From positions 1 to 64,000 of the forward strand of contig NZ_NFVA01000025.1 of NCBI RefSeq assembly GCF_002264395.1: DNA of 64,000 nucleotides, given 5' to 3'. Shown here piece by piece: positions 53,590 to 62,608 of this stretch. This DNA comes from Paenibacillus sp. VTT E-133291. GTDB lineage: Bacteria > Bacillota > Bacilli > Paenibacillales > Paenibacillaceae. Position 1 is the stretch's first letter. Each line of letters opens with the position of its first letter. Below the pieces are notes generated by a model, which was given only the letters and a program-made list of their open reading frames with translations, had not been told where the DNA came from and searched no databases. The position numbers and the translations under genes were made by a program.

Positions 53590-54419
53590 AGTGGCCCCAC
53601 TCCCAATGCAGTTAGATTATTATAGATCATATTTACATACTGCAAAATCTCATCTCCAGCAAATACGCCTGATTCTTTCGTAAATGGATATCTTGATTTT
53701 ACAAGACCACTCTGTTGCTCTGCAAATATTTCACCATGGCAAGGAGCAATAGCATAGTCGGCACTCTCAAGCAGACTCTTATCTAGCAGTGAGTCCCCGG
53801 AGGCTACCATAGGTTCAGAACGAACGGTGCGCCGCAAATGGAGTATAGCGTCGCTTTTGTTCACGGCAGCCGGCACAGCGTACAACTTGCGGCCTTGTAA
53901 AGAAACCCTCCAGCCAAGATTATAGAGCCGATCTGATAGATTAGTGATTTCATCTAAAGGTAACTGATCCCGATAAACCATGAAGGAATAGAATAGATCA
54001 TCACAATAATTCTCACTAATGATCCAATCCTCACGTACAACCGCCTTGATATATGATCTAATCTCTTCAGCCCCAGCAGAGTGACGAGCTACCAATCTAC
54101 CGATTGATTCTCTCCATTCCTTATCCACAACACCACCGATTAAGATATTCCCCCCATTGCTTGTAACCGCATAGTCCGGTATTACTGTTTCTTGAAACAG
54201 ATTAATACGCTTATATTGTTGTATCGTACGCGTAGTAACCGGGATGAAAATAATCCGTGTGTTCATATCCATCAGCTGATTTAATGCATGCTGCGAAATA
54301 TAGGATCTCGTCTTTCCCTCTATAATTTCTGCCGGAATTAGACCTGGAGTATTCTCCGGCACACCTATTGCACCTAAAGAATAGATCAAAGTACGATCTA
54401 GATCACTAGCATATATCAT
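53586..54419 (-). CDS. HAD-family phosphatase of the Ter module
   Basis: A 277-residue haloacid dehalogenase hydrolase. Motif I is ASDLDRTLIYS (DxDxT), motif II FIPVTTRT and the motif III/IV region SDAILHLRR...VASGDSLLDKSLLE, typical of the Cof/SPP-like group with a cap domain. It would remove phosphate from the module's intermediate. The start overlaps the StiP gene by 4 bp and the end overlaps the ATP-grasp gene by 4 bp, so the three are translated in a coupled way. All catalytic motifs are visible. Confidence 0.85.
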   Translation of the reverse strand: MIYASDLDRTLIYSLGAIGVPENTPGLIPAEIIEGKTRSYISQHALNQLMDMNTRIIFIPVTTRTIQQYKRINLFQETVIPDYAVTSNGGNILIGGVVDKEWRESIGRLVARHSAGAEEIRSYIKAVVREDWIISENYCDDLFYSFMVYRDQLPLDEITNLSDRLYNLGWRVSLQGRKLYAVPAAVNKSDAILHLRRTVRSEPMVASGDSLLDKSLLESADYAIAPCHGEIFAEQQSGLVKSRYPFTKESGVFAGDEILQYVNMIYNNLTALGVGPL

Positions 54420-55567
54420 TCTGTCTCCCCCTTCAGCGGTTTAATTATTCCGCAGCAGGAGTACGTCATCCCAGGAAAGATCTCAACAGGAACGCCCCGG
54501 TCCTTCGCTAAGAGAAGAATATGCTTTAGATTCGGATTATCCATAGTATCGACAAGAATTTTCCAAGGTACTCTACGTAGTAATACGCGGGTTGTTTCGC
54601 CGACTCCCGGCTTTATCAGATTAATGTTATCTATTCCGAAAGTCTCCTGAATACACTGAATATCACGAAGACCCTGCCAAGTAATTTCTGGCGGATGCTC
54701 CAGCATCTGTTCAGCAATATTCTTCGCTTCTTCTACTACGGAAGGAAAATACGGGCAAATCGTATCAATAAATACATTGGACTCGTCCGCATTCAGCCAC
54801 TCCTTATAAAACTTTGAACCATGAAATTCCTCAGGACCAATGAGATCAGCGTGTAACACCGTTCGGCTCATCAGCCCTGAAACGGTAGAGTTTAAGCAGG
54901 CGCTAGGAATGAGATAGTCTTCTCTAGTCCCAAACATACCTGCGCAGCTTCCAGGGTCAGCCAATACGGCAAGATCATCATTTAAGCGAATACCATACTT
55001 CTCATAGAAGGTATTGCAAGAATCAATCAGCACCCCACGGATAGCCCCTTTTCCTGTCCACCCATCCACAAACTGCAAATCAGCATCAAGTCCATGCTTC
55101 TGCAGAATGTAGAGTATCGCATTCTCATCTATACCTTTTCCTCGAATAATAGAAATACTATAATGCGGCAAGTCTACCTCGTATCTCTCAGTTATATAAC
55201 GCTTAATCAGTATACCAACGGGTGTTCCAGCTCTAGCTAAAGAGACAAGCACTGTACTGCGTCCTCTTCTCGAGAAAATCATTTCAGAAACAATGGCAAC
55301 AGCTAAAGCAACCTTCTTAGCTGATTGCTGCAGCGTCTCATGAAACAGGTCGACATACTGCTCGGTAGGCTGATATTCAACGGGCAACATCTCAGAATAA
55401 TGGACACCCGATTGAATAGCCTCCTCCCTTTCCTCCGTCGCCAGCTCCAGCGAAACGTCACTAAGATCCTTAAGCAGAAACGTAACATCTGACGGTGGAT
55501 AGCTACCTAAGGGAACCGGTTCTGCTATTTTTTTGTCTATGACTTTATGATTACTTGTTCCCTTCAT
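54416..55567 (-). CDS. StiP-type (cysteine protease/PELOTA) protein of the Ter module
   Basis: A 383-residue protein that matches the StiP family found in Ter-associated operons. A PRTase-like core (about 85-260, VLVSLARAGTPVGILIKRYI) is followed by a C-terminal PELOTA-type RNA-binding region (about 320-380, with GVPVEIFPGMTYSCCGII). The family is annotated as cysteine protease StiP, but the PRTase-like reading from comparative genomics fits the neighbours better. It overlaps the upstream PRTase gene and the downstream HAD gene by 4 bp each. Activity unproven. Confidence 0.8.
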   Translation of the reverse strand: MKGTSNHKVIDKKIAEPVPLGSYPPSDVTFLLKDLSDVSLELATEEREEAIQSGVHYSEMLPVEYQPTEQYVDLFHETLQQSAKKVALAVAIVSEMIFSRRGRSTVLVSLARAGTPVGILIKRYITERYEVDLPHYSISIIRGKGIDENAILYILQKHGLDADLQFVDGWTGKGAIRGVLIDSCNTFYEKYGIRLNDDLAVLADPGSCAGMFGTREDYLIPSACLNSTVSGLMSRTVLHADLIGPEEFHGSKFYKEWLNADESNVFIDTICPYFPSVVEEAKNIAEQMLEHPPEITWQGLRDIQCIQETFGIDNINLIKPGVGETTRVLLRRVPWKILVDTMDNPNLKHILLLAKDRGVPVEIFPGMTYSCCGIIKPLKGETE

Positions 55568-56994
55568 ACTGGAGGCCCTCCACTTCTTCCTTCAGGAGTC
55601 AGTACAATAAGATGCACTTTATGGCGAGCAAGTGTCTTCAGTATATCAAGCATGGGTTTCATTCGTTCATGCGGTACATCACGCTCAATCAGCACAAATA
55701 TTTCATCATACTGATCAGAATCCACATTATAAATAAAGTTTGTAATTTCCGGATCGCTAGCTGAAGGATATGCGGCAGCACTATGCACTCCGTAATCTGG
55801 TCGACGTTCAGGGTGGATTGGACTGCGAGTAGAGGACTGATACGAAATGCCTTCCCCCATCTCAGCCGCTATCCGCATAGGAAGGTACATAAATTCACCT
55901 ACACCCATCACTAGAGTCTTAGAATTCCCCCCTCGTAGTTCTCTTAGCCGAGCGGCTATCCGGGTTACCCCTACATCAAGATCATCATTATTCAGCGACT
56001 CCAGTCCGAAACGTCCGCTGTATTTCACATAAGGAGACGAGTTGGTGTCACCATATGAATCTACGGATGTTGCCTGCAGACGTTCTAAACCGTCCACTAC
56101 ATAAGTGGTCACTACTTCGGATTCCACTGAAGACGATAACAAATCTTTGTCATTCCCAGCATTTAGCAAAGGCGTGCCTTTTACTTCAATACTGCCTTGA
56201 AGCAAACACAAGGACTTAATCCGAATCCCCAGCTCCTGTTCTAATTCGCTATAGGTATGAAGATTATTACCGCTCCTCCAATCCAAAATAGAAACGACTA
56301 CGTATTCCTCCCGAGGGAATTTGGACTGAATATCACGGATCGTATTAATGGCTGTATTCCCTGTTGTAATCTCATCATCCACCAAAATAATCGGCTCAGT
56401 CCCTGATAATAGCTTAATGTTCAAGGCGTAACATAGATGGTCAACCGCATGTGAATGCTCTTCTTCAAAGCTAACAATGGACTCCAAATCGATGATATGT
56501 TCACGGGTAGTATGAATATATGATGCTGCATCAGCAAACATGTTGTACACACTGTGACCCAGTGCAGTTGCAGTCTCAGCAAAGCCAATAAAGACAACAG
56601 GCCTAGGAAGAATTAATCGTGCAGCTAATAAATGCTCATAGGCTTCCTTGGCAGACTCAGGATGTATCAGTCCGTGTACAGCTTTATCTAATAAATCTTC
56701 CATCCTATCATTATCCGCAGAATTACCGTTCATCTCCTGATATAACAGCAGCGCTAATGCAGCACCACTTAGCAGAGAGGTGTACGGATTAACAGGGATA
56801 TGTTTACCAAGTACCTTGCTGACGAACAAAAAGGAGCGTTTCTTATTAATCCGGGCTGCCATGGAGAATAAAGTATCCACAGGCAAATGAAAGGGATTAG
56901 ATGTTTCGGTAACCATAACCTGCAGGTTCTCGACTATGTTATACGTGTGTAAATTCGTTTTCGGGTAATAATCCGACAAAATGCTGTTGTTCAT
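55564..56994 (-). CDS. Phosphoribosyltransferase with TRSP domain (Ter module)
   Basis: A 476-residue protein with a type I phosphoribosyltransferase domain (about 60-260), whose PRPP-binding motif is PIILVDDEITTGNTAIN, and a C-terminal TRSP domain (about 330-470) usual in Ter-linked PRTases (YGVHSAAAYPSASDPEI). It probably attaches a ribose phosphate to a base-like intermediate. GGGGTG lies 4 nt before the ATG. Its start lies inside the preceding lyase gene: the two frames overlap by 56 bp, an unusually long overlap that suggests tight coupling. Confidence 0.85.
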   Translation of the reverse strand: MNNSILSDYYPKTNLHTYNIVENLQVMVTETSNPFHLPVDTLFSMAARINKKRSFLFVSKVLGKHIPVNPYTSLLSGAALALLLYQEMNGNSADNDRMEDLLDKAVHGLIHPESAKEAYEHLLAARLILPRPVVFIGFAETATALGHSVYNMFADAASYIHTTREHIIDLESIVSFEEEHSHAVDHLCYALNIKLLSGTEPIILVDDEITTGNTAINTIRDIQSKFPREEYVVVSILDWRSGNNLHTYSELEQELGIRIKSLCLLQGSIEVKGTPLLNAGNDKDLLSSSVESEVVTTYVVDGLERLQATSVDSYGDTNSSPYVKYSGRFGLESLNNDDLDVGVTRIAARLRELRGGNSKTLVMGVGEFMYLPMRIAAEMGEGISYQSSTRSPIHPERRPDYGVHSAAAYPSASDPEITNFIYNVDSDQYDEIFVLIERDVPHERMKPMLDILKTLARHKVHLIVLTPEGRSGGPPV

Positions 56995-58150
56995 GTAACA
57001 CCCCGTATATTTGTGATCGTAGTAAAATCCGTTTTGCCCAGTTCAAATGCGGCTTAATCTCGTTCATTTTATTAGAATATTGACTCTTGAAGACTCCTAG
57101 GCTGCCATCGTTACTCTCTACGATACTGCAGGCATCAACATATTCCTCGTGCATTACCGTGTACATGGCCTGAACAGGTCTGAGGTGTGAGGGATGTATA
57201 ATTGTCTTGCCCAAGATCCCATTTTCTTTATCTAAAATCACTTCACGAATAAGCCCATCCATGCTGCTAGAAATGTAACTATTTCGCATGTCGCGGCCGT
57301 TTTTACCATAGGTGTCCTCAAATGGAGTCTGCCGTAGCTGTGGTCTGAGCACCCGATGCCCTTTATTCGCAAAATATTCCCAGACTGGTCCGGAAATTAC
57401 ATACCCTTCTTCCACTCTGCCAAAAATATTAATAATATCCGATATGCAGTCTCGAATAGGGGTAAGATCATAAATACTAATATCAGGACTACGGCGCAGT
57501 CCGAATAAACTTGAGAAGTCTGTTGCTCCAATTCTAACGTTCAACACATATTCGCGGTAATTGCCTAGCAAATTACGAATAGATAAAAGACTATCTACCC
57601 GGCTCTCCCGGTAAATAATAGGCGCACTTTCCAGAATTGGCATGCCATAAAGCACTGGGTCTGAGTAACTGCGCGTTCTATTGTAATCGGCTATCGCCTC
57701 GAAATATTGGATTCCGTTGTCGACCGAAAATTTAGGGAAAACAAACCCTGTTAACATCGTAACCAAAGACCCTAACCGAAAAATCAGCTGCCGTAGCTGC
57801 TCCGGGTTACGAACTCGGATGAAGAGGAGCGGAAGACTATCACTCCTGCTTGGCTCGTTCTCCTCATATGCGGCGAGAAAAATAAGATGCTGAATGAGAG
57901 ACTCCTCTGCATGGTCAACCTCGTTATCACCGATCGCATCCTCCAGATCAATAATAACGGTTACAAGTCCTGCACTTTTGAGCTTCAAAATGTCTTCGGG
58001 AACACTAGCACGAGTTGCTGGCATATAAAGGGCAGCTCCAACAGCATGAGCCAGCAAATCTTTACTCGTAGTATTATGGTTAAATGAAATCGGCGGATTA
58101 TAAAATAAGGCTATTTCTTGTTCTTTCGTCAGGTAATCGAAGTATCTCAA
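56939..58150 (-). CDS. HpcH/HpaI-type C-C lyase of the Ter module
   Basis: A 403-residue member of the HpcH/citrate lyase beta family (TIM barrel): LYMPATRASVPEDILKLK at the first strand, TVIIDLEDAIGDNEVDHAEE with the metal-binding Glu/Asp, and VLNVRIGATDFSSLFGLRR. Such enzymes cleave or form C-C bonds with keto acids or CoA esters. It heads the tight biosynthetic operon running to telA. The start is TTG at 58150 with AAGGGGG upstream. The 170-bp leader holds a large hairpin that may attenuate read-through from terC. Confidence 0.85.
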   Translation of the reverse strand: MRYFDYLTKEQEIALFYNPPISFNHNTTSKDLLAHAVGAALYMPATRASVPEDILKLKSAGLVTVIIDLEDAIGDNEVDHAEESLIQHLIFLAAYEENEPSRSDSLPLLFIRVRNPEQLRQLIFRLGSLVTMLTGFVFPKFSVDNGIQYFEAIADYNRTRSYSDPVLYGMPILESAPIIYRESRVDSLLSIRNLLGNYREYVLNVRIGATDFSSLFGLRRSPDISIYDLTPIRDCISDIINIFGRVEEGYVISGPVWEYFANKGHRVLRPQLRQTPFEDTYGKNGRDMRNSYISSSMDGLIREVILDKENGILGKTIIHPSHLRPVQAMYTVMHEEYVDACSIVESNDGSLGVFKSQYSNKMNEIKPHLNWAKRILLRSQIYGVLHEQQHFVGLLPENEFTHV

Positions 58151-58190
58151 GATGGTTCCCCCTTATAGTTTTGCGAAGCCAAGCAAAACA

Positions 58191-58271
58191 AGCGCAGGCC
58201 TCTCCTATAGAGAGTGGCAGAACCAGCTATACCCTATCCGGTTCTCTCATATATAAGTGAAGGCCTACGCT
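58191..58271 (-). terminator. Hairpin/attenuator between terC and the lyase operon
   Basis: On the minus strand AGCGTAGGCCT (58261-58271) pairs with AGGCCTGCGCT (58191-58201), then TGTTTTG. Inside is a second stem (AGAACC / GGTTCT). It lies after terC and 40 nt before the lyase start, so it may end part of the terC transcripts and set the ratio of Ter proteins to biosynthetic enzymes. Confidence 0.6.
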
Positions 58272-58321
58272 ATAAACATATACGATTACCTGAAAGCAGC
58301 AGTGTTCAACTAGCTTTGAAA

Positions 58322-59062
58322 TCAAGCATTTCTATGGGCTTCTTTTTTCTTACGCAGTACGCTGTAAAGGATCGTACCACCGAATACAAGAATAATGATT
58401 GAAAAGAATAATACATGTGGCATTTCGTACCCAAAAGCGCCCGCGAGCATTTTACCAGCAATAATGGCAATAAGCGCAAAGGCGGCACGCTCAAGTTCCG
58501 GAATTTTATCAATAAGCTTCAAGAATAATTGCGCTACTCCCCGCATCATCAGAACGCCTATGATTCCGCCCATAAAGAGCACCCAAACCTGGTTACTAAC
58601 ACCAAATGCAGCAATAACACTATCAATGCTGAAAGCAATATCCATTAATTCAACAAGGAAAACCGTCTTCCAAAAAGAGAACCCCTTATTCTCGATCTTC
58701 TCATCGCCACCGCCCTTAAATAACCCGCCATAGGCGATATAAAAGAGATAGGCTGCACCAAGAACCTTAACCAACATAAACTTAATAAGAAATGTCCCTA
58801 GACCGATAGCCAAAAACCTGAATACATAAGCGCCTATAATACCGTAAAAGAGCGCCTTCTTCTGTTGTTCCTTAGGTAAATGCTTAACCATGACGGCGAG
58901 AACAAGCGCATTATCTGCAGAGAGCAGTCCCTCTAGCAGAACTAAACTACCAATAATGCCCCAGCTAACCGGGTCTGAGAGCGTACCTACCACATCGCTC
59001 CATGAGAAAAAATGACCGTAGTTCTCACTAATATTCCTAAAAAAATCAGCGAACCAATCCAT
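58322..59062 (-). CDS. terC: TerC-family integral membrane protein
   Basis: A 246-residue protein with about seven transmembrane helices and the TerC core motifs: LEGLLSADNALVLAVMVKHL (first conserved Asp/Asn in the membrane) and MDIAFSIDSVIAAFG (second). TerC proteins are linked to metal (Mn2+) export and tellurite resistance; the closest B. subtilis types are YkoY/YceF. It lies 26 nt after the tandem TerD gene, so it is in the same transcript. GGAGG is 10 or more nt before the ATG. Confidence 0.92.
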   Translation of the reverse strand: MDWFADFFRNISENYGHFFSWSDVVGTLSDPVSWGIIGSLVLLEGLLSADNALVLAVMVKHLPKEQQKKALFYGIIGAYVFRFLAIGLGTFLIKFMLVKVLGAAYLFYIAYGGLFKGGGDEKIENKGFSFWKTVFLVELMDIAFSIDSVIAAFGVSNQVWVLFMGGIIGVLMMRGVAQLFLKLIDKIPELERAAFALIAIIAGKMLAGAFGYEMPHVLFFSIIILVFGGTILYSVLRKKKEAHRNA

Positions 59063-59088
59063 TACACTTGCGCCTCCGAAAAAATCGT

Positions 59089-60390
59089 CTATTTACTGCC
59101 AGCAACCCAGCGCAGTCCCCAGCCATATGCCTCATCAATCTCCCGATGACCACTGTAATATTGGACCAGCCGTTCAACACTGAATGTCTCGTTATTCACA
59201 TTCCGAAATAACGCGATAGCACACATGCCTTTGCGGTTGTTATGCTCGTCCAAATTGACAATAATATCGGGGCCGCCACTCTGGGTAATCGTGACAACAC
59301 CGTCAGCTTCTGACCAATTGGTAACACCTTTATAAATAAAAGAAAAAATTAGAATCCGTTCAATATCAGCAATTTTGCTGCCGTTAATCCGCAGATTCTC
59401 ACCGGTTGTTACAGAGCCTGTCCGGTCATCTCCATCAAGCATGACATAAGGAGGTTGGTTCAATGAGCCAAAAGCATTGCCCAGCGCCTGAACTACTCCC
59501 TTACTGCCATTCTTCAACTCATATAGACAAGCAAGATCTAAATCCACACCATTTTTACGATTAAATAGCCCTCCACCCTGCTTCTGATTCCAGTTGAGGT
59601 TAATTAGCAATTCACCCAAACCACCAGCTGATTTCTTCAGGTTGATCGAATCACCTTTTTTCTTCAGTTCGATCTTCTTCAGGTTGAGATTGACCGGAGG
59701 GGGTGTTACAGCTGAAGGCGCAGCTGCAGGAGGAGGTGGAATCTGAATCTTAGGCTCCGCTGCAGGCGCTGATTGACGTTTAAGCTCTGGCTGCGGTGGA
59801 GTAGCAGGCTTAGGCACTGGTATTGGTGCCGGTGCTGGTTCATCGTTCGTTTCTAACCCAAAGTTCTTACACAGTTCCTGTAGACCACCAGCAAAACCCG
59901 CGGCAATGGCGCTGAATTTCCATTCACCGTTATATCTATATAATTCTCCTACCACAACAGCCGTTTCCACGGAGAAATGATTTTCAAGATCACATCGGAG
60001 AAGCTCCGCACCTGTTACTTGATTCAGAATCCGAAAATAGGCCTGATTTACCTGCCTAAAACTTTGACCTCGCTTCTCGCCATCATAAATGGTAAGTGTA
60101 AACGCGAGTTTCATCACATCAGAAGGAATTTTGTTTAGTTCCACGTCAAATTGCTTGAGGCTGTCTGATGTAGGCATTTCCTTATATCTGATATAAGGTG
60201 TAGACGGATTATTATAAAATATCAAATCCTCATCTTTGCTTACTTTACCTTGCGCTCCAAGCAGAAAAGCAGAAGTATCAATCTCAAGTGAGGATGGCGA
60301 TTGCCAGCCAATCTCTACGATAAGAGAATCAAGTCCAGGATTGCCTTTAGTTAAATCGACCTTTTGTCCTTTAACAACTGTAATACCCAT
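59089..60390 (-). CDS. Tandem TerD-domain protein (TerA-like)
   Basis: A 433-residue cytoplasmic protein with two TerD domains (about 1-185 and 250-430) joined by a Pro-rich linker (PAPAPIPVPKPATPPQP). The N-terminal domain keeps the fold signature ITVVKGQKVDLTKGNPGL but lacks the acidic [13 protein letters not shown] calcium loop of its neighbours. The C-terminal domain has a partial version (LDGDDRTGS). This is the TerA-type layout. I start at ATG 60390, aligned with the other TerD proteins and behind AAGGTGG; the frame runs 64 codons further up through a repeat and is not coding there. Confidence 0.88.
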   Translation of the reverse strand: MGITVVKGQKVDLTKGNPGLDSLIVEIGWQSPSSLEIDTSAFLLGAQGKVSKDEDLIFYNNPSTPYIRYKEMPTSDSLKQFDVELNKIPSDVMKLAFTLTIYDGEKRGQSFRQVNQAYFRILNQVTGAELLRCDLENHFSVETAVVVGELYRYNGEWKFSAIAAGFAGGLQELCKNFGLETNDEPAPAPIPVPKPATPPQPELKRQSAPAAEPKIQIPPPPAAAPSAVTPPPVNLNLKKIELKKKGDSINLKKSAGGLGELLINLNWNQKQGGGLFNRKNGVDLDLACLYELKNGSKGVVQALGNAFGSLNQPPYVMLDGDDRTGSVTTGENLRINGSKIADIERILIFSFIYKGVTNWSEADGVVTITQSGGPDIIVNLDEHNNRKGMCAIALFRNVNNETFSVERLVQYYSGHREIDEAYGWGLRWVAGSK

Positions 60391-60415
60391 TCTTACACCA
60401 CCTTTATAAATGGAG

Positions 60416-60515
60416 CAAGCATAAATGCCTTCGATGTCCTTATAAGGACGACAAGCGTTTATGCGAGAAATATAAGATATATAGTATCGTATGAACCTTA
60501 ACTTGCTTATATTTT
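60416..60515. repeat. 100-bp dispersed intergenic repeat, copy B
   Basis: Counterpart of 19978-20077 (about 83% identity by eye, no gaps). The left hairpin CATAAATGC ... GCGTTTATG pairs better than in copy A. It lies between the tandem TerD gene and the terD terminator, in the leader region of the tandem TerD/terC unit, and might hold its promoter or act as an extra transcription stop. Confidence 0.75.
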
Positions 60516-60597
60516 TAAATAACCCCACATAGTGGAGTTTATCCTTCGAGATCCCTTCCATGTCCTTTGTGAGGGAATCCATAAAGAATTAAAAAAA

Positions 60598-60623
60598 GGG
60601 CAGGATCGGTAATGACCCCGCCC
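60598..60623 (-). terminator. Terminator after the terD genes
   Basis: On the minus strand GGGCGGGGTC-ATTACC-GATCCTGCCC followed by TTTTTTT, only 9 nt past the terD stop. It separates the terD genes from the tandem TerD/terC unit. Confidence 0.88.
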
Positions 60624-60631
60624 GGAAGATG

Positions 60632-61213
60632 CTATTGCGCGTCCAGCCCATAATTTCTACACAATGCGCTAAGACCGCCGCCAAAACCACTACCAATAGC
60701 CTGGAACTTCCAATCCGCACCATTGCGGTAGAATTCACAGAATACAACGGCTGTCTCTGTTGAGAATTCTTCACCCAGGTCGAAACGAAGTACTTCCCGA
60801 TCCGACGACGCATCCACAACTCGTACAAAAGCATTGGAGACTTGTCCAAAGTTCTGTGCACGAGATTCGTAATCATAAATGGTTACTGTTATCCCAATAC
60901 GCTGAATATGGGCAGGGATTTTGGTGAAATCAACGATGATTTGCTCGTCATCTCCGTCACCTTCACCTGTACGGTTATCTCCAGTGTAGATTACAGAACT
61001 CGCACCACCATTTGGATTGTTATAGAATACAAAATCATCAGTACCTTTAGCCTTGCCGTCTTCATGAAGCAGAAACGCTGAAGCATCGAGGTCAAATTCT
61101 TGACCTCCACTATATTTATTAGTGTCCCAGCCCAATCCAACTACTACCTTTGTCAGACCTGGATTAGTCTTGGTAAGATCAATTCGCTGTCCTTTGGAGA
61201 GACTGATCGTCAC
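60632..61213 (-). CDS. terD: TerD-family protein (1)
   Basis: A 193-residue single TerD domain: [28 protein letters not shown] and the acidic calcium loop GDNRTGEGDGDDEQ, all intact. TerD proteins bind Ca2+ and act in stress-response complexes at the membrane with TerC and TerB. I place the start at GTG 61213: GAAGG is 8 nt upstream and the product then aligns with its paralogue (MTISLSKG against MAINLSKG). The ATG two codons earlier is only 2 nt from the site. Middle of the terB-terD-terD-terD run; terminator follows. Confidence 0.9.
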   Translation of the reverse strand: MTISLSKGQRIDLTKTNPGLTKVVVGLGWDTNKYSGGQEFDLDASAFLLHEDGKAKGTDDFVFYNNPNGGASSVIYTGDNRTGEGDGDDEQIIVDFTKIPAHIQRIGITVTIYDYESRAQNFGQVSNAFVRVVDASSDREVLRFDLGEEFSTETAVVFCEFYRNGADWKFQAIGSGFGGGLSALCRNYGLDAQ

Positions 61214-61280
61214 GGACATAACCTTCTTTCATTGAGTAGATTCAGTTCACTGTATAACTCTAAGCTCTATACTACAAGGC

Positions 61281-61856
61281 TTATTGCAGGCCGTAATCGC
61301 GAGTCAAACCGCTCAAGCCGTCTTTGTAGCCGCTACCGATGGCATTGAACTTCCACTCTGCACCATGACGGTATAGCTCACCAACAACAACACCAGTTTC
61401 AATAGAGAAGTCTTCACCCAAATCGAAACGAATGAGCTCCTCATTGTTTAAATCATTTACAATACGTACATAAGAACGGGAAACTTGTCCGAAGTTTTGG
61501 CTTCTTGCGTCAGCTTCATAAATCGTAATGGTAAAAGCTACCTTTTCCACATCTGCTGGGATACTCAGAAGATCCACTTGAACCTGCTCATCATCACCAT
61601 CGCCGTCACCCGTACGGTTATCACCTGTATGAACAACTGAACCATTCTCATTCTGTTTATTATTGAAGTAAATGAAGTTCGTTTCTTTTTCAACTTTGCT
61701 GTTCGCGTTAGTCAAGAATACAGAAACGTCCAAATCGAAATCTTTACCGCCATCATATTTATTAGTGTCCCAACCAAGACCTACTGTGATTTTGGATAGA
61801 CCCGGATTTGTTTTGGTTAAATCGATCTTTTGACCTTTAGATAGATTAATTGCCAT
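61281..61856 (-). CDS. terD: TerD-family protein (2)
   Basis: A 191-residue TerD domain protein very similar to its downstream neighbour, with [28 protein letters not shown] and the acidic loop [14 protein letters not shown]. It corresponds to the YceD/YceE type of B. subtilis. AGAGGA precedes the ATG. Separated by 29 nt from the upstream and 67 nt from the downstream terD gene, so the three probably form one transcript. The near-identity of signatures suggests tandem duplication. Confidence 0.92.
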   Translation of the reverse strand: MAINLSKGQKIDLTKTNPGLSKITVGLGWDTNKYDGGKDFDLDVSVFLTNANSKVEKETNFIYFNNKQNENGSVVHTGDNRTGDGDGDDEQVQVDLLSIPADVEKVAFTITIYEADARSQNFGQVSRSYVRIVNDLNNEELIRFDLGEDFSIETGVVVGELYRHGAEWKFNAIGSGYKDGLSGLTRDYGLQ

Positions 61857-61885
61857 GATAACATTCCTCTTTTCTTTTATTTGGA

Positions 61886-62482
61886 TTATACGTAGCGTTC
61901 TGCCAGTTGATTGATATGTGCTGCGTGACTACCTTCACCAATTGCGGCGAATTTCCATTCTCCACCTTGTCGGTACAGCTCCCCACAAACCAGTGCCGTG
62001 TAGCCATTGTAATTATCAGATAGGTTAAAGCGGATTAGTTCATTATTGCCTACAGCATTCATAACACGGATATACGCTGATTTGATCAGACCAAAATCCT
62101 GTTTACGATTTGTGGCATCATAAATATTCACCACTACAAGAACCTTGTGCACATCAGAAGGAATAGCATTCAGGTTGACCATGATTTGTTCATCGTCTCC
62201 GTCTCCATCACCCGTGAGATTGTCTCCAGAGTGAATGACAGAGTTACAAGGACTTTGCTTATTATGGAAGCAAATCAGGTTCCCCTTCTTAACTAACTTA
62301 CCATTCTCATTAAGCATCAATGCTGAGGCATCACAGTCCACGTTGGCCTGTTTCTTCACACCGAAGAATCCTCGAGCCGGCGCAGCCGGATCCCAGCCTA
62401 AACCTACAATTACGTTAGATAAGCCTGCATTACCTTTTGTGAGATCAATCTTCTGACCTTTTACCAGATTAATTCCAGCCAA
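61886..62482 (-). CDS. terD: TerD-family protein (3, YceC-like)
   Basis: A 198-residue TerD protein, more divergent than the other two. It has [18 protein letters not shown], an insertion with [15 protein letters not shown] (Cys in place of the usual Leu) and the loop [15 protein letters not shown] start at TTG 62482 because GGAGGT lies 8 nt upstream and the N-terminus then aligns with the paralogues; the frame runs 12 codons higher without a site. First of the three terD genes, 126 bp after terB. Confidence 0.9.
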   Translation of the reverse strand: MAGINLVKGQKIDLTKGNAGLSNVIVGLGWDPAAPARGFFGVKKQANVDCDASALMLNENGKLVKKGNLICFHNKQSPCNSVIHSGDNLTGDGDGDDEQIMVNLNAIPSDVHKVLVVVNIYDATNRKQDFGLIKSAYIRVMNAVGNNELIRFNLSDNYNGYTALVCGELYRQGGEWKFAAIGEGSHAAHINQLAERYV

Positions 62483-62608
62483 CTTTACGTACCTCCATTC
62501 TCTAAAAAGAATCACCATCTAGTAGTCTAGCTTTTGGATGTTATATGAGTGATACGCTAAAGAACTAAATACGTTTCATCCGAACTCATGTATAGGGTAT
62601 TACATCAT

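Noticed and set aside
60391..60582. N-terminal extension of the tandem TerD protein
   Set aside because: It reads through the dispersed repeat and has no ribosome site; ATG 60390 aligns with the other TerD proteins.
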